From contig OZ220488.1 in NCBI GenBank assembly GCA_965116155.1, forward strand, positions 1,178,001-1,242,000: 64,000 bases of DNA, read 5' to 3'. Below, in pieces: positions 52,484 to 60,919 of this stretch. Numbering within the stretch: the first letter of the stretch is position 1; the number at the start of each line of letters is the position of its first letter. The translations under genes and the position numbers were made by a program. This stretch comes from G965116155 sp965116155 (GTDB lineage: Bacteria > Bdellovibrionota > Bdellovibrionia > Bdellovibrionales > UBA1609). The notes beneath the pieces are model-generated. The model was not told where the DNA came from. It worked only from the letters and a program-made list of their open reading frames with translations, and ran no database searches.

Positions 52484-52546
52484 AAGCACTAGCCCTACAC
52501 CTTAGTGGTGTGAGACTAATGCTTTTATGGTAGAAGGATTGGAGCG

Positions 52547-52623
52547 GGGGTGGTAGCTCAGTTGGTTAGAGTGCCGGCCTGTCACGCCGGAGGTCGCGGG
52601 TTCGAGTCCCGTCCACCCCGCCA
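52547..52623 (+). tRNA. tRNA-Asp (anticodon GTC)
   Basis: 77-nt cloverleaf. The acceptor GGGGTGG pairs with CCACCCC, discriminator G and encoded CCA. D-arm GCTC/GAGT, anticodon stem CCGGC/GCCGG with loop CTGTCAC (GTC at 52581-52583), T-arm GCGGG TTCGAGT CCCGT. Confidence 0.97.
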
Positions 52624-52629
52624 TGCTTA

Positions 52630-52868
52630 CGCACTTTGTCCCAGAGAATTTTACTAGCGCTCTAATTTTGTATTTACTCAATGCACGGGGCTTTGACGTC
52701 AGTATGGTCGCCTTGGGTCTATAGAGCACCCAAGGCTACAGGCTCATAGTAGCCTTATAGGCCGCCTAATACCCTGTGGGACGCTTGCTCTTGTCACGGC
52801 CGCCTCCCTTTGGGAGGGCTGTTCCAGGAGCGCCGCTTTATCCCAGAGTATTAGGCTAGCGCTCTAAT
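52630..52868 (-). repeat. Truncated plus full-length nested-palindrome units downstream of tRNA-Asp
   Basis: First a right-end fragment (CCCAGAGAATTTTACTAGCG) directly after the tRNA. Then a full unit: ACTCAATGCACGGGGCTTTG, hairpin GCCTTGGGT/ACCCAAGGC, CCTTATAGGCCGCC, outer arms CCTAATACCCTGTGGGA/TCCCAGAGTATTAGG (52765-52781/52841-52855), ending CTAGCGCTCTAA. The gap 52624-52880 holds nothing else. Confidence 0.85.
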
Positions 52869-52880
52869 TTGTGGTAGACG

Positions 52881-53627
52881 GTGGAGGTGCAAAAAGCTAA
52901 AAGCGATACCAGAATCAACACATGGCTAGCCCAGCGTGCCGGGCTGAGTCGCAGGGCGGCTGAGAGGGTTGTTTTACAGGGCCAGGTGTTAGTAAACGGT
53001 AAAAAAATCCATAACCTAGCAACACGTTTAAGCGCTAAAGACCAGGTGCTATTGCGTGGCAGAGCCTTAAAGCCCCAGGCTCCTGAGCCGCTTTGGGTAG
53101 CATTTTATAAGCCTAAAAATGTTATCTGCACAAAGCATGACCCTAAAGGACGTGTTACTGTGTGCGATTTTTTCAAAAACAAGCCAGCTTTTAGAGATTT
53201 GTTTCCGGTGGGACGCTTAGATGGTTACGCTGAGGGACTGATTTTTATGACGAGCGATGGCCCTGGGGCGCATAAAATACTGCACCCACGTCATCAGATA
53301 CTAAAGACCTATCTTGTACGTGTAAGCGGCGCTCCCACACCCAAGCAATGCTTAAGGCTTCAAAGAGGGGTGCAGGTTTTAGGGAGTACTGTGCGTGCGC
53401 AAAAGCTAAAGCTTATTAAGCCCAAAGGGGCGCAAAACACATGGGTCAAAATCAGCATTGGTGAAGGCAAAAACCGTCAGCTGCACCGTATGTTTAATAC
53501 GGTCGGTTTACGTGTGCTCCACATAAGGCGTATTGGCATTGGGGGCTATAGGCTAAAAAATATGAAACCCGGCACCTTTAGAAAGCTTGCGCCTGAAGAC
53601 ATGAAAAGGGTTTTCCAAAGAGTGTAA
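52881..53627 (+). CDS. RsuA/RluB/E/F-family rRNA pseudouridine synthase
   Basis: 248 residues from GTG 52881. N-terminal S4 RNA-binding domain (RINTWLAQRAGLSRRAAERV...VLVNGKK), then the synthase core with catalytic Asp in FPVGRLDGYAEGL, KTYLVRV and GKNRQLHRMFNTVGL. Modifies an rRNA uridine; RsuA, RluB, RluE and RluF cannot be separated by eye. Immediately follows a repeat end. Confidence 0.92.
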   Translation: MEVQKAKSDTRINTWLAQRAGLSRRAAERVVLQGQVLVNGKKIHNLATRLSAKDQVLLRGRALKPQAPEPLWVAFYKPKNVICTKHDPKGRVTVCDFFKNKPAFRDLFPVGRLDGYAEGLIFMTSDGPGAHKILHPRHQILKTYLVRVSGAPTPKQCLRLQRGVQVLGSTVRAQKLKLIKPKGAQNTWVKISIGEGKNRQLHRMFNTVGLRVLHIRRIGIGGYRLKNMKPGTFRKLAPEDMKRVFQRV

Positions 53628-53681
53628 ATTTTTAAGGTTACGGCTTTATTTTAACCAGAATAAGATAATCTAAGGCTAGAT

Positions 53682-54317
53682 ATGCATTGCCGGTTTAAGA
53701 AATTTATGTGCTGTATGTTGAGCCTGGTTTTAGGTGGCACTGTGGCGCAGTCCAGTGAGCGAGACTCTACAGACTTTGTTGCAACGTATGTGTATGGTCG
53801 TATGGAGCGGCAGCTGGATATATGTGAAATAACAAGCGCCTATGAGCACTTTGAGCGATCGTGGCGTGCTTATGGTTTAATGACAGCGGGGGCTGGGGCT
53901 TCTTTTGCATTTGGTGTGAGTGCTGTGTCTTTTAAGGTGTGGCATTTTTTGGTAAGCGCTGGGCTGTTATTGTTAGGTGGATCTGGTGCTTTGGCGGATG
54001 TTTTGGATCATAAAAGCCATCAAAACTTTGGGCCACTAGCGCCTAAGCGGATATGGCACGCGCTGCCAACCCATGCGGCATGGAGCGCTTGTGGGGGTTT
54101 GTTTACAGCAGAGCTTAATACACAAGAGAGGAGCATTGTGTTTTGGGAGAAAGGCCAACGGACTGGGGTGCGTTGCCTGCTAAGCCCTGATGCAGAAGAT
54201 GGATTTGTGAACAAGCAGCCCGTGTTAAGGCAGGAGATTTCTTCTGTGCGCACCTTGAGGCGCGCAATCTTGCCTCTTAATATCCAGTATGAGACGTGTG
54301 CAACAATTACCGATTAG
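53682..54317 (+). CDS. Exported or membrane protein of unknown function
   Basis: 211 residues from ATG 53682 with a signal peptide or anchor (FKKFMCCMLSLVLGGTVAQS), a soluble segment, two glycine-rich hydrophobic helices in the middle (about 68-110) and a C-terminal soluble part. No family recognised. Ends 3 bases from the convergent membrane-protein gene. Confidence 0.6.
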   Translation: MHCRFKKFMCCMLSLVLGGTVAQSSERDSTDFVATYVYGRMERQLDICEITSAYEHFERSWRAYGLMTAGAGASFAFGVSAVSFKVWHFLVSAGLLLLGGSGALADVLDHKSHQNFGPLAPKRIWHALPTHAAWSACGGLFTAELNTQERSIVFWEKGQRTGVRCLLSPDAEDGFVNKQPVLRQEISSVRTLRRAILPLNIQYETCATITD

Positions 54318-54320
54318 ATC

Positions 54321-54959
54321 TTAAGCGGCCTGTTTGTGTTGAGATTTGGGTGTGCGAGGTTTTTTGTGTGGCACGAATTGGGCAGCAGATATCATCAACA
54401 GGGTTAAAAAAAGCGCATTAGGCACAAAGCTGGTAAGGGCCCAAAAAGCCTGGCCGGTGCCATTTTGTGCAAGCTCTATAACGGGCGCAGCAAACAGCAT
54501 TACGGGGTAAAGTACCATAGCGCCAACGCCTCCCCAAGCGCCGCCCATGTTGTACCCCCAAAGTGCCACCATTGTAACAGGCGTAATAACACAAAACACA
54601 TGGAATATAGTGACTATAGAAAAATAATGCGCCTGAAAAATATGCTCCCCAGCAGAAGATTGCGTGTGTTTGCGCAAGGGTTTTATCATAGCAACCAAAA
54701 GCCCAGATAAAATCAGCACCCAACAGCTAAGGCTCAATACGCTTACCACTTTAAAAGCCGCAGGCATGCCTAACAGCAATATAGCAATGGCTGTAATGAC
54801 TGCTAGTACAGCTACGCGCGTAAAGTGCAGCAACGGAAACAAAGGAATGGCCCAAAACACTAAACTTAAACACACACCTGTGCAGCTTGCTAAAAAGCCC
54901 ACTAGGCCATCTGTGCTATCCTTGTACAGGTTTTGGTAGTATTTTTGTTCCAGTACCAC
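54321..54959 (-). CDS. Multi-pass membrane protein of unknown function
   Basis: 212 residues, about six hydrophobic helices (ASCTGVCLSLVFWAIPLFPL, VAVLAVITAIAILLLGM, VVSVLSLSCWVLILSGLLVA and others), basic C-terminal tail. Resembles small YIP1-like or DUF membrane proteins in layout, but I cannot name a family. Preceded upstream by a palindromic repeat. Confidence 0.6.
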   Translation of the reverse strand: MVLEQKYYQNLYKDSTDGLVGFLASCTGVCLSLVFWAIPLFPLLHFTRVAVLAVITAIAILLLGMPAAFKVVSVLSLSCWVLILSGLLVAMIKPLRKHTQSSAGEHIFQAHYFSIVTIFHVFCVITPVTMVALWGYNMGGAWGGVGAMVLYPVMLFAAPVIELAQNGTGQAFWALTSFVPNALFLTLLMISAAQFVPHKKPRTPKSQHKQAA

Positions 54960-54984
54960 GTATACACTTATCGGCAGAACAAAA

Positions 54985-55178
54985 TTAGAGCGCTAGTAAA
55001 ATTCTCTGGGATAGAACGGCGCTCCTGGCGCAACATCCCATAGGGAGGTGGTCGCGACAGGAGCAAGCGTCCCACAGAGAATTTTGCGGCCTATAAGGCT
55101 ACTATGGGCTGTAGCCTTGTGCGATCTGTAGGCACAAGGCGGCCACATTGCCGTCAAAGTTCCGTGCATTGCTGGCAC
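54985..55178 (+). repeat. Full-length nested-palindrome unit before tpiA
   Basis: TTAGAGCGCTAGT. Arms AAAATTCTCTGGGA/TCCCACAGAGAATTTT (54998-55011/55070-55085) pair, with inner GCTCCTG/CAGGAGC. Then GCGGCCTATAAGGCTACTAT, the small hairpin GCCTTGTG/CACAAGGC and GTGCATTGCTGGCACTTTTA. Confidence 0.85.
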
Positions 55179-55180
55179 TT

Positions 55181-55897
55181 TTATGCTTGTGCAGCGAGAT
55201 CTCTAAACTTTTTAGGACTGAGGCTGGTGGAGCCGACCAAAAATCCGTCAATAGGTTTGGCCTTTTTTAAAGTTTGGATGTTACTTGCAGAAACACTACC
55301 ACCATACAAAACACTAAGCCTTGTAAAAGCTTTCAAAGCACTTTTAATATAGAGCCCTGCGTGCTCAACCTGCTCTAAATCGGCCACCTTACCTGTGCCA
55401 ATAGCCCACACTGGCTCATAAGCCACCCAGAGTGCTGCGCTTTTGTTGCACCCATCTAAAACACTAAGCTGCGCATCCAGTGTGTCCTCAAACCCTTTAG
55501 GCTCCGAGCGCTGTGCTGCATTTTCTCCCACACAAAACACCGGCACTAAACCTGCAGACTGCGTTAAGAGCAGCTTTTTTAAAAGTGTATCTGGCGTCTC
55601 ATGGCTGCGCCTTTCACTGTGGCCAATTAAAACATACGATGCACCCAAGGCCTTAAAAGCCTCAATAGAAACCTCACCAGTAAAAGCGCCCTTGGGTTCA
55701 TGTGCTATGTTTTGTGCCCCCCAGTGCACTCCTATTTTGCCATTAAGGCAATTCATATAAGGCGCGACAGTAGCTTGCGGAAAAAACACATACCGCGTTT
55801 TTAACGCGTGCCCCAGTCCTTTAAAAAATTCACTAAAATACTGCTCTATATCGCTCTTAGTGTGCAGGTGCAGTTTAAAATTAGCCGCTAAAATCAT
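55181..55897 (-). CDS. tpiA: Triosephosphate isomerase
   Basis: Interconverts dihydroxyacetone phosphate and glyceraldehyde 3-phosphate. 238 residues with AANFKLHLH (catalytic Lys), LIGHSERR (catalytic His), AYEPVWAIGTGK (catalytic Glu) and YGGSVSASN phosphate loop. Overlaps the end of pgk by 4 bases; last gene of tatD-gap-pgk-tpi. Confidence 0.95.
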   Translation of the reverse strand: MILAANFKLHLHTKSDIEQYFSEFFKGLGHALKTRYVFFPQATVAPYMNCLNGKIGVHWGAQNIAHEPKGAFTGEVSIEAFKALGASYVLIGHSERRSHETPDTLLKKLLLTQSAGLVPVFCVGENAAQRSEPKGFEDTLDAQLSVLDGCNKSAALWVAYEPVWAIGTGKVADLEQVEHAGLYIKSALKAFTRLSVLYGGSVSASNIQTLKKAKPIDGFLVGSTSLSPKKFRDLAAQA

Positions 55898-57111
55898 GAC
55901 CCCAGCTCCTTGTGTTTATACTGCACCCGCAAAGCCTCAACACCCGGCAAAGGCCCTTTTAAAAACTCCAGCGCCGCGCCGCCCCCTGTGCTTATGTGGC
56001 AAAACTTGTCGTTCACTCCGGCCAGTTTGGCCACAAGTGCCGAATCACCGCCACCTAAAACGGTAAACACTCCCTCTAGGTTGGCAATAAAACGTATAAG
56101 TTCCAAGCTGCCTTTTGCAAAATGTGGCCTTTCAAAAAGACCCATAGGGCCATTTACAAACACACTTTTGGCCTGGGCTAGGTGTTTGCAAAACTGCTCT
56201 ACCGTTTTAGGTCCTATGTCCCAACCCTTAAACCCTGAGGGGATTAAGCCTTGGGCAATGGTGATGCCCTCGCCATCAGCTGTGCGCGCTATTGTATGGT
56301 CTATGGGGAGCAAAAAGTCTTTTTGCCTTGTCTGCGCACGGTGCAAAATTTTGCGCGCCTGTTCAAAGCAATTGGGCTCTACCATAGAGTCTCCAACAGT
56401 GCCTGGTTTTTGAGTTTGCAAAAAACTATACGCCTGCGCGCCGCCTATGGCCATGCCGTCTGCAGATTCAAACAGGCCTTCTATAAGAGGCAGCTTATCA
56501 GACACCTTGGCCCCACCTAGCATGCACCAAAAAGGCCGGGGCGGATTATATAGAGCCCCCAAGGCCTCTAGCTCTTTTTTAAGCAAAAACCCCATAGCCT
56601 TGTGACTAAATAAACCAGGCAGCGCAATTAAACTTGCGCACTTGCGGTGGCAGGCGCCAAAGGCTTCATTAATAAAAACATCTGCTAAGTTTTTAAGCTG
56701 TAAGGCAAAGGCAGGGCAGTTGGCGTTTTCTCCCTCGTAAAAGCGCAAATTTTCAAGCATTAGCACATTTTTGCGTGGCATGGTTTTAGCTAAAAGCGAA
56801 GACGCCTCGTTTAGATCTGTAAACAGCACCTCCTTACCCAGGCGCTGGCCCAAAAGCTGAGCCACAGGCTCCAGGCTCAGCCCAGGCTCTGGGCGCTTGG
56901 GGTTAGGTCGCCCCAAGTGCGAGGCCACTATGAGCCTGCAATTTTTTGCAAGCAGATACTCTAAAGTCGGCAAAGATGCATCAAGCCGGGTGCTGTCTTG
57001 CACGGTGCTGTTTTTTAAAGGCACATTCCAATCGCAACGCACAAAGACCCTTTTGCCCTCTAAGGGCAAAGACTCTATGTTTGGTATACCCTGTTGTGGA
57101 GCTTGGTATAT
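55894..57111 (-). CDS. pgk: Phosphoglycerate kinase; start codon unusual
   Basis: Transfers phosphate from 1,3-bisphosphoglycerate to ADP. Core motifs are GKRVFVRCDWNVPL, SHLGRPNPKRPE, MLENLRFYEGE, GGAKVSDKLPLIE, NGPMGLFE and GGGDSALVAKL. The frame is open upstream to 57207 through the gap gene, but between TTG codons at 57156/57153 and the core there is no ATG, GTG or TTG in a sensible place. AGGGGG lies six bases before ATA at 57111, so I place the start there tentatively, giving about 405 residues. Confidence 0.9.
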   Translation of the reverse strand: MYQAPQQGIPNIESLPLEGKRVFVRCDWNVPLKNSTVQDSTRLDASLPTLEYLLAKNCRLIVASHLGRPNPKRPEPGLSLEPVAQLLGQRLGKEVLFTDLNEASSLLAKTMPRKNVLMLENLRFYEGENANCPAFALQLKNLADVFINEAFGACHRKCASLIALPGLFSHKAMGFLLKKELEALGALYNPPRPFWCMLGGAKVSDKLPLIEGLFESADGMAIGGAQAYSFLQTQKPGTVGDSMVEPNCFEQARKILHRAQTRQKDFLLPIDHTIARTADGEGITIAQGLIPSGFKGWDIGPKTVEQFCKHLAQAKSVFVNGPMGLFERPHFAKGSLELIRFIANLEGVFTVLGGGDSALVAKLAGVNDKFCHISTGGGAALEFLKGPLPGVEALRVQYKHKELGS

Positions 57112-57121
57112 AACGAGCCCC

Positions 57122-58123
57122 CTAAAGCTTTGCGCAGTGTTGTATGAGGTCAACAAGGCGGCAAGAGAATCCGGTTTCGTTATCGTACCAAGCAAAAACT
57201 TTGGCAAAGTGTTCCGATGCGCATTGGGTGAGGCCCGTGTCTACAACAGAGCTATAAGAGCAGCCCATAAAATCGCAGCTTACTAAAGGGCGAGCTTCGC
57301 AGTTAAGTACTCCTTTAAGCTCATTAGACGCTGTATCTTGCAAGGCTTGGTTAATGCCATGCACGCTGAGAACTTTTTTAGAAACAAAAGCAAAATCCAG
57401 CAAACTTACATTAAGCGTGGGCACGCGCACCGCCACGCCGTGCAGCAGCCCTTGTAGTTCGGGCAAAACCAAACCCACCGCCTTTGCGGCGCCTGTGCTG
57501 GTAGGGATCATGGAGGCTCCCGCTGCTCGTGCGCGGCGCAAATCTTTGTGTGAGGAGTCCAAAAGGCGCTGGTCATTAGTGTAAGAGTGCACGGTGTTCA
57601 TCATGCCGGAGCGGATGCCAAATTTTTTGTGCAGTACAAAAGCCAAAGGGGCTAAGCAGTTGGTGGTGCAAGAGGCATTGCTAATAATTTTATGCCTGGG
57701 GCTTAGCATGTTGTGGTTAATGCCATACACCACAGTGGCGTCGGCGCCCTCTAAGGGTGCTGCATAAACCACACGCCTTGGGCCCGATGCCAAATGCCCG
57801 CGTACGTCTTGTATGTTTTTAAACACACCGGCGCTTTCAAGCACACAGTCCAAATCCCCCCACGCAGTGTTTTGGGGGTGCATATGGTGGCTGACCTTTA
57901 TGTGCCGGCCGTCTATAACCAGCGTGTCACTCTCTACATGCACCGAGCGCTTCCACCTGCCATGGGCGCTATCAAAAGCCAGCAAATGTGCCAAATGCTC
58001 TGCAGGGGCAGGGTCATTAATGGCTACAACATCTAAACGATCAAAAGCCGCACGCAAAAATATACGCCCAATGCGCCCAAAGCCATTAATGCCGCATGTG
58101 GGCTGGTTTTGTGCTGTGTTCAA
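57122..58123 (-). CDS. gap: Glyceraldehyde-3-phosphate dehydrogenase
   Basis: 333 residues: NAD-binding INGFGRIGRI, catalytic SNASCTTNCLAP, the catalytic His in VHSYTNDQRLLD, RARAAGASMIPTSTGAAKAV and WYDNETGFSCRLVDL. TTG 58123 overlaps the tatD stop as TTGA and follows GAGG at five bases. It heads the glycolytic gap-pgk-tpi set. Ends just before a TAGGGGG ribosome site for pgk. Confidence 0.96.
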   Translation of the reverse strand: MNTAQNQPTCGINGFGRIGRIFLRAAFDRLDVVAINDPAPAEHLAHLLAFDSAHGRWKRSVHVESDTLVIDGRHIKVSHHMHPQNTAWGDLDCVLESAGVFKNIQDVRGHLASGPRRVVYAAPLEGADATVVYGINHNMLSPRHKIISNASCTTNCLAPLAFVLHKKFGIRSGMMNTVHSYTNDQRLLDSSHKDLRRARAAGASMIPTSTGAAKAVGLVLPELQGLLHGVAVRVPTLNVSLLDFAFVSKKVLSVHGINQALQDTASNELKGVLNCEARPLVSCDFMGCSYSSVVDTGLTQCASEHFAKVFAWYDNETGFSCRLVDLIQHCAKL

Positions 58124-58914
58124 TGGGGCCTCGTGGGTTTGTAGGTTTGCATTTTTTTAAAAAGAGCTCTTGTGTTTTGGTAACTGTGTTTGGCTACTAT
58201 TTGAGGCGGCACATCCTTTGCCAAAGCCACATGTTCGCACACCTTAGCCACGTAGTGGGGCTCGTTTTTTTTACCCCTAAAAGGCTCCGGGGTCAAAAAG
58301 GGTGCGTCGGTTTCTATATGCAAACGCTCTAGGGGGATACTTTTAAGCAGTGTGCGCAAGTTTTTTGCATTTTTAAAGCTCACCACTCCGCTAAAAGACA
58401 CATTAAAGCCCAAGTCCAAGGCCTTAAGGGCTAAAAAATCCCGCGACGTAAAGCAGTGCAACAAGCCCTGCACTTGGCCTTGGTATTTTTGCAGCACGCT
58501 AAGGGTATCGTCTTCGGCATCGCGTGTGTGTATTTGCACGGGCAAATCCAATTGCACGGCTAGATCCATTTGGGCTTCAAATACGCGCTTTTGCACGTCG
58601 CGGGGCGAGTGGTCGTAGTGGTAGTCTAAGCCGATTTCGCCTACGCCTACCATGTAGCCCTTTGCCGCGTGTTCTACAATATAGTCTGCTGTTTGCTTAT
58701 TGTAGTGCTTAGCCTCATGGGGGTGTATGCCCAAAATACAAAACACCCTTGGTGCATAAAGGCATGCATACTCTAAGCACAAGGGGTGGTCTTGAGCATT
58801 GGTACCCACGGTGATAACCGACTCCACGCCTGCTTGCGCTGCACGCTGCAGGGCTTCTTCTACAGGCGTGTGCAGCATATTAAGGTGGCAGTGGGTGTCT
58901 ATAAGTGGCGCCAT
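58120..58914 (-). CDS. tatD: TatD-family metal-dependent DNase/hydrolase
   Basis: 264 residues from ATG 58914, beginning APLIDTHCHLNML (metal-binding HxH), with VGEIGLDYHY, QIHTRDAEDD, LLHCFT and IETDAPFLTPEPFRG. All are TatD/YcfH signatures; relatives act as 3'-5' DNases or D-aminoacyl-tRNA hydrolases. In-frame ATG 58941 and the longer frame to 58983 run into a palindromic repeat, so the shorter start is preferred. Coupled to gap by TTGA. Confidence 0.9.
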   Translation of the reverse strand: MAPLIDTHCHLNMLHTPVEEALQRAAQAGVESVITVGTNAQDHPLCLEYACLYAPRVFCILGIHPHEAKHYNKQTADYIVEHAAKGYMVGVGEIGLDYHYDHSPRDVQKRVFEAQMDLAVQLDLPVQIHTRDAEDDTLSVLQKYQGQVQGLLHCFTSRDFLALKALDLGFNVSFSGVVSFKNAKNLRTLLKSIPLERLHIETDAPFLTPEPFRGKKNEPHYVAKVCEHVALAKDVPPQIVAKHSYQNTRALFKKMQTYKPTRPH

Positions 58915-58940
58915 ACTGGGCAAGTCTATAGGCGTAATCA

Positions 58941-59115
58941 TTAGAGTGCTAGTAAAATTCTCTGAGGTAGAGTGCGTAAGCATCAGAGCGCTAGGAAAAT
59001 GCCCTGGGACAAAGCGCAGTCTCTAGCGCAACCCCCTTTAGGGGGTGCCAAGCGTCCTACAGAGAATTTTGCGGCCTATAAGGCTACTATGGGCCTGTAG
59101 CGAAGTGCGTAAGCA
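58941..59115 (+). repeat. Nested palindrome with internal duplication upstream of tatD
   Basis: TTAGAGTGCTAGTAAAATTC with arm AAAATTCTCTG (58954-58964) pairing to CAGAGAATTTT (59060-59070). Between them a second lead GAGCGCTAGGAAAATGCCC, AAAGCGCAG, and inner GCGCAACCCCC/GGGGGTGC. Tail GCGGCCTATAAGGCTACTAT. The rest to 59176 has a GCATAAAAGCGCC end motif and GCCGCA/TGCGGC hairpin. Confidence 0.7.
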
Positions 59116-59176
59116 TAAAAGCGCCTGTGGCATAGGAGCCGCAGCTTAGGCTGTGCGGCCCTTATGGGCAAGGTGC

Positions 59177-60802
59177 TTATTCTGTCACTTCGTATTTAGA
59201 GGGATGAAAGTGGTCGTATGGGGGACTGTTGATGCAGCACCTGTAGGTGCTTCTGCTTTCGTAGTTGACTGTGTTGGTGCCATCGCCAAAGGCAGGATAG
59301 GCATCGTATACTCCATCATCATTATAGTCCGAACACTCCCGCTCCCACTCCCCAAGTTCTGTTTCGTCGTGTGGGCGGTTGTCTTCGTGACAATCGCTAT
59401 CTTTTTCCTGACATGACGCAGTCATGTATAGGGCGCAGCACTGTTGTGTAGGTACAGGAGGGCTAGAAGGGGGTCCATAAAAAGGTCCACCACACTGGCG
59501 CGCGGTTTTTATGAGCCGTACAGTGTGGTTTTTGCAATGGTCTACGGAGCCGCTTTGGGCCTTAATGCTTAATTGTATTGCTCCTGTTGCCGGATTGATA
59601 GTGCCGAGCGTGCGATCATAAATGATCCTATTAATATGGTTTTTTCTGGATGTCCTTATATAGTGAGGTTTGATGTCTACGAGTTTTACTTTTAGATCAG
59701 CTGCCTTGGCAGGAGTGGTGTGTGAATAGAGTTTGTACTGCGTGTTACACCCAGTGCCGGCGTAGAGTGCAAAAGCAGCCTCGTGCGCTTTGTTTTTCAG
59801 ACTAACATGGAGCTTTACGTAGCTATTAGCAGCCGTGTGCTGTATATTCCACGCTGTTATAGTTTGGCCGTCTTCATCTTGCGCATCGGGTTTAATTTTT
59901 AATGTGTTGTCTAGGTCGGATGGCTGCAGCTCAGGCTCTGCAGGAGGCACTTGGCATATGCCGTCCTGCACGCTACTAGTAACGTGGTCCTGGTCACCTG
60001 CTGCGCGCAAGCATGTGCAGCTCGTGCCACTCACTGCCGTTACCTTCTTAGCGCCGCACACTTCAGACGGAGGAGGCACTGGCGCATGGCACACGCCATC
60101 TCGTACTGCGCCTGTAATGGTGCTGCCGTTGTTGTTGCACTCACACTCTGTAACGCCTGCTGCGACAGCTTTAGTGCCGCAGTCTTGGCTAGGAGCTTGG
60201 CATATGCCGTCCTGCACGCTGCCAGAAATAGCGGCCTCATCGCTGGCGCTAAGTTTACACTCGCACTCTGTATCATCTGTTACTGCCTTGGTGCCGCATA
60301 GTTCAGAAGTTTCTGTAGGCAGGTGGCACACGCCGTCTCGCACTACGCCTGTAATGGTGCTGCCGTTGTTGTTGCACTCACATTCTGTAACGCCTGCTGC
60401 TACAGCTTTAGTGCCGCAGTCTTGAGGCGGTGGTGGAGGGGCTATTTGGCAAATGTAATCCCGCACCGCGCCTGCCACTGTGCTGCCGCTGTTGTTTTGG
60501 CACTGACACACCGTGCCGTTGGGCGCCGTTACTGCCTTAGTGCCACAAGCTTGGGGAGGTGGCGGTAAGGGAAGATGGCATCTGCCGTCCTGCACCCTCC
60601 CTGTGATGAAGCTGGTATCGCTTGCGCTGCGTTTGCATTGGCATGCAGTGCCGTTGTCGCCTGTTGCGGTTTTGGTGCCGCAAACATCACTGCCCGCTGG
60701 TGGCGGCAGGCTGGGGGATTTACCCATTTTGGGTGTAAAGTCGCAGTTTTGAAAACTTAGTAACATAATGAACAAAAATAAAACAGCCGTTACCCAGCGC
60801 AT
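59177..60802 (-). CDS. Cysteine-rich repeat lipoprotein (six CGTK modules)
   Basis: 541 residues; ATG 60802 preceded by AAGGAAGGG. Leader VTAVLFLFIMLLSFQNC, with Cys20 after a weak lipobox. Six modules of about 40 residues follow, each CGTKAV...TxCxC...ITGxVxDGxC with four cysteines, joined by proline linkers (LPPPP, APPPPP). A C-terminal domain of about 270 residues has no known family and ends with further cysteines (CCALYMTASCQEKDSDC). Modules 3 and 5 are nearly identical at DNA level. Probably a disulphide-rich surface protein. Confidence 0.82.
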   Translation of the reverse strand: MRWVTAVLFLFIMLLSFQNCDFTPKMGKSPSLPPPAGSDVCGTKTATGDNGTACQCKRSASDTSFITGRVQDGRCHLPLPPPPQACGTKAVTAPNGTVCQCQNNSGSTVAGAVRDYICQIAPPPPPQDCGTKAVAAGVTECECNNNGSTITGVVRDGVCHLPTETSELCGTKAVTDDTECECKLSASDEAAISGSVQDGICQAPSQDCGTKAVAAGVTECECNNNGSTITGAVRDGVCHAPVPPPSEVCGAKKVTAVSGTSCTCLRAAGDQDHVTSSVQDGICQVPPAEPELQPSDLDNTLKIKPDAQDEDGQTITAWNIQHTAANSYVKLHVSLKNKAHEAAFALYAGTGCNTQYKLYSHTTPAKAADLKVKLVDIKPHYIRTSRKNHINRIIYDRTLGTINPATGAIQLSIKAQSGSVDHCKNHTVRLIKTARQCGGPFYGPPSSPPVPTQQCCALYMTASCQEKDSDCHEDNRPHDETELGEWERECSDYNDDGVYDAYPAFGDGTNTVNYESRSTYRCCINSPPYDHFHPSKYEVTE

Positions 60803-60919
60803 GCCAACACCCTTCCTTTGAACAGCCTTTCGGCATTTTTTTAAATAGACCTTAGGCTTGTGTCTTGTGCCTCAGGCGGCTAGAGGAGCGGGTTATTCCG
60901 AAAAGCTTTAGGTGCGCGT

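Noticed and set aside
52502..52729. Minus-strand open frame over the tRNA containing GWTGLEPATSGVT
   Set aside because: This is the well-known false protein read from the antisense of tRNA-Asp and adjacent repeat; the cloverleaf explains the sequence.
59835..60425. 196-codon plus-strand frame
   Set aside because: Antisense shadow of the cysteine-rich repeat gene, whose leader, modules and ribosome site are clear.
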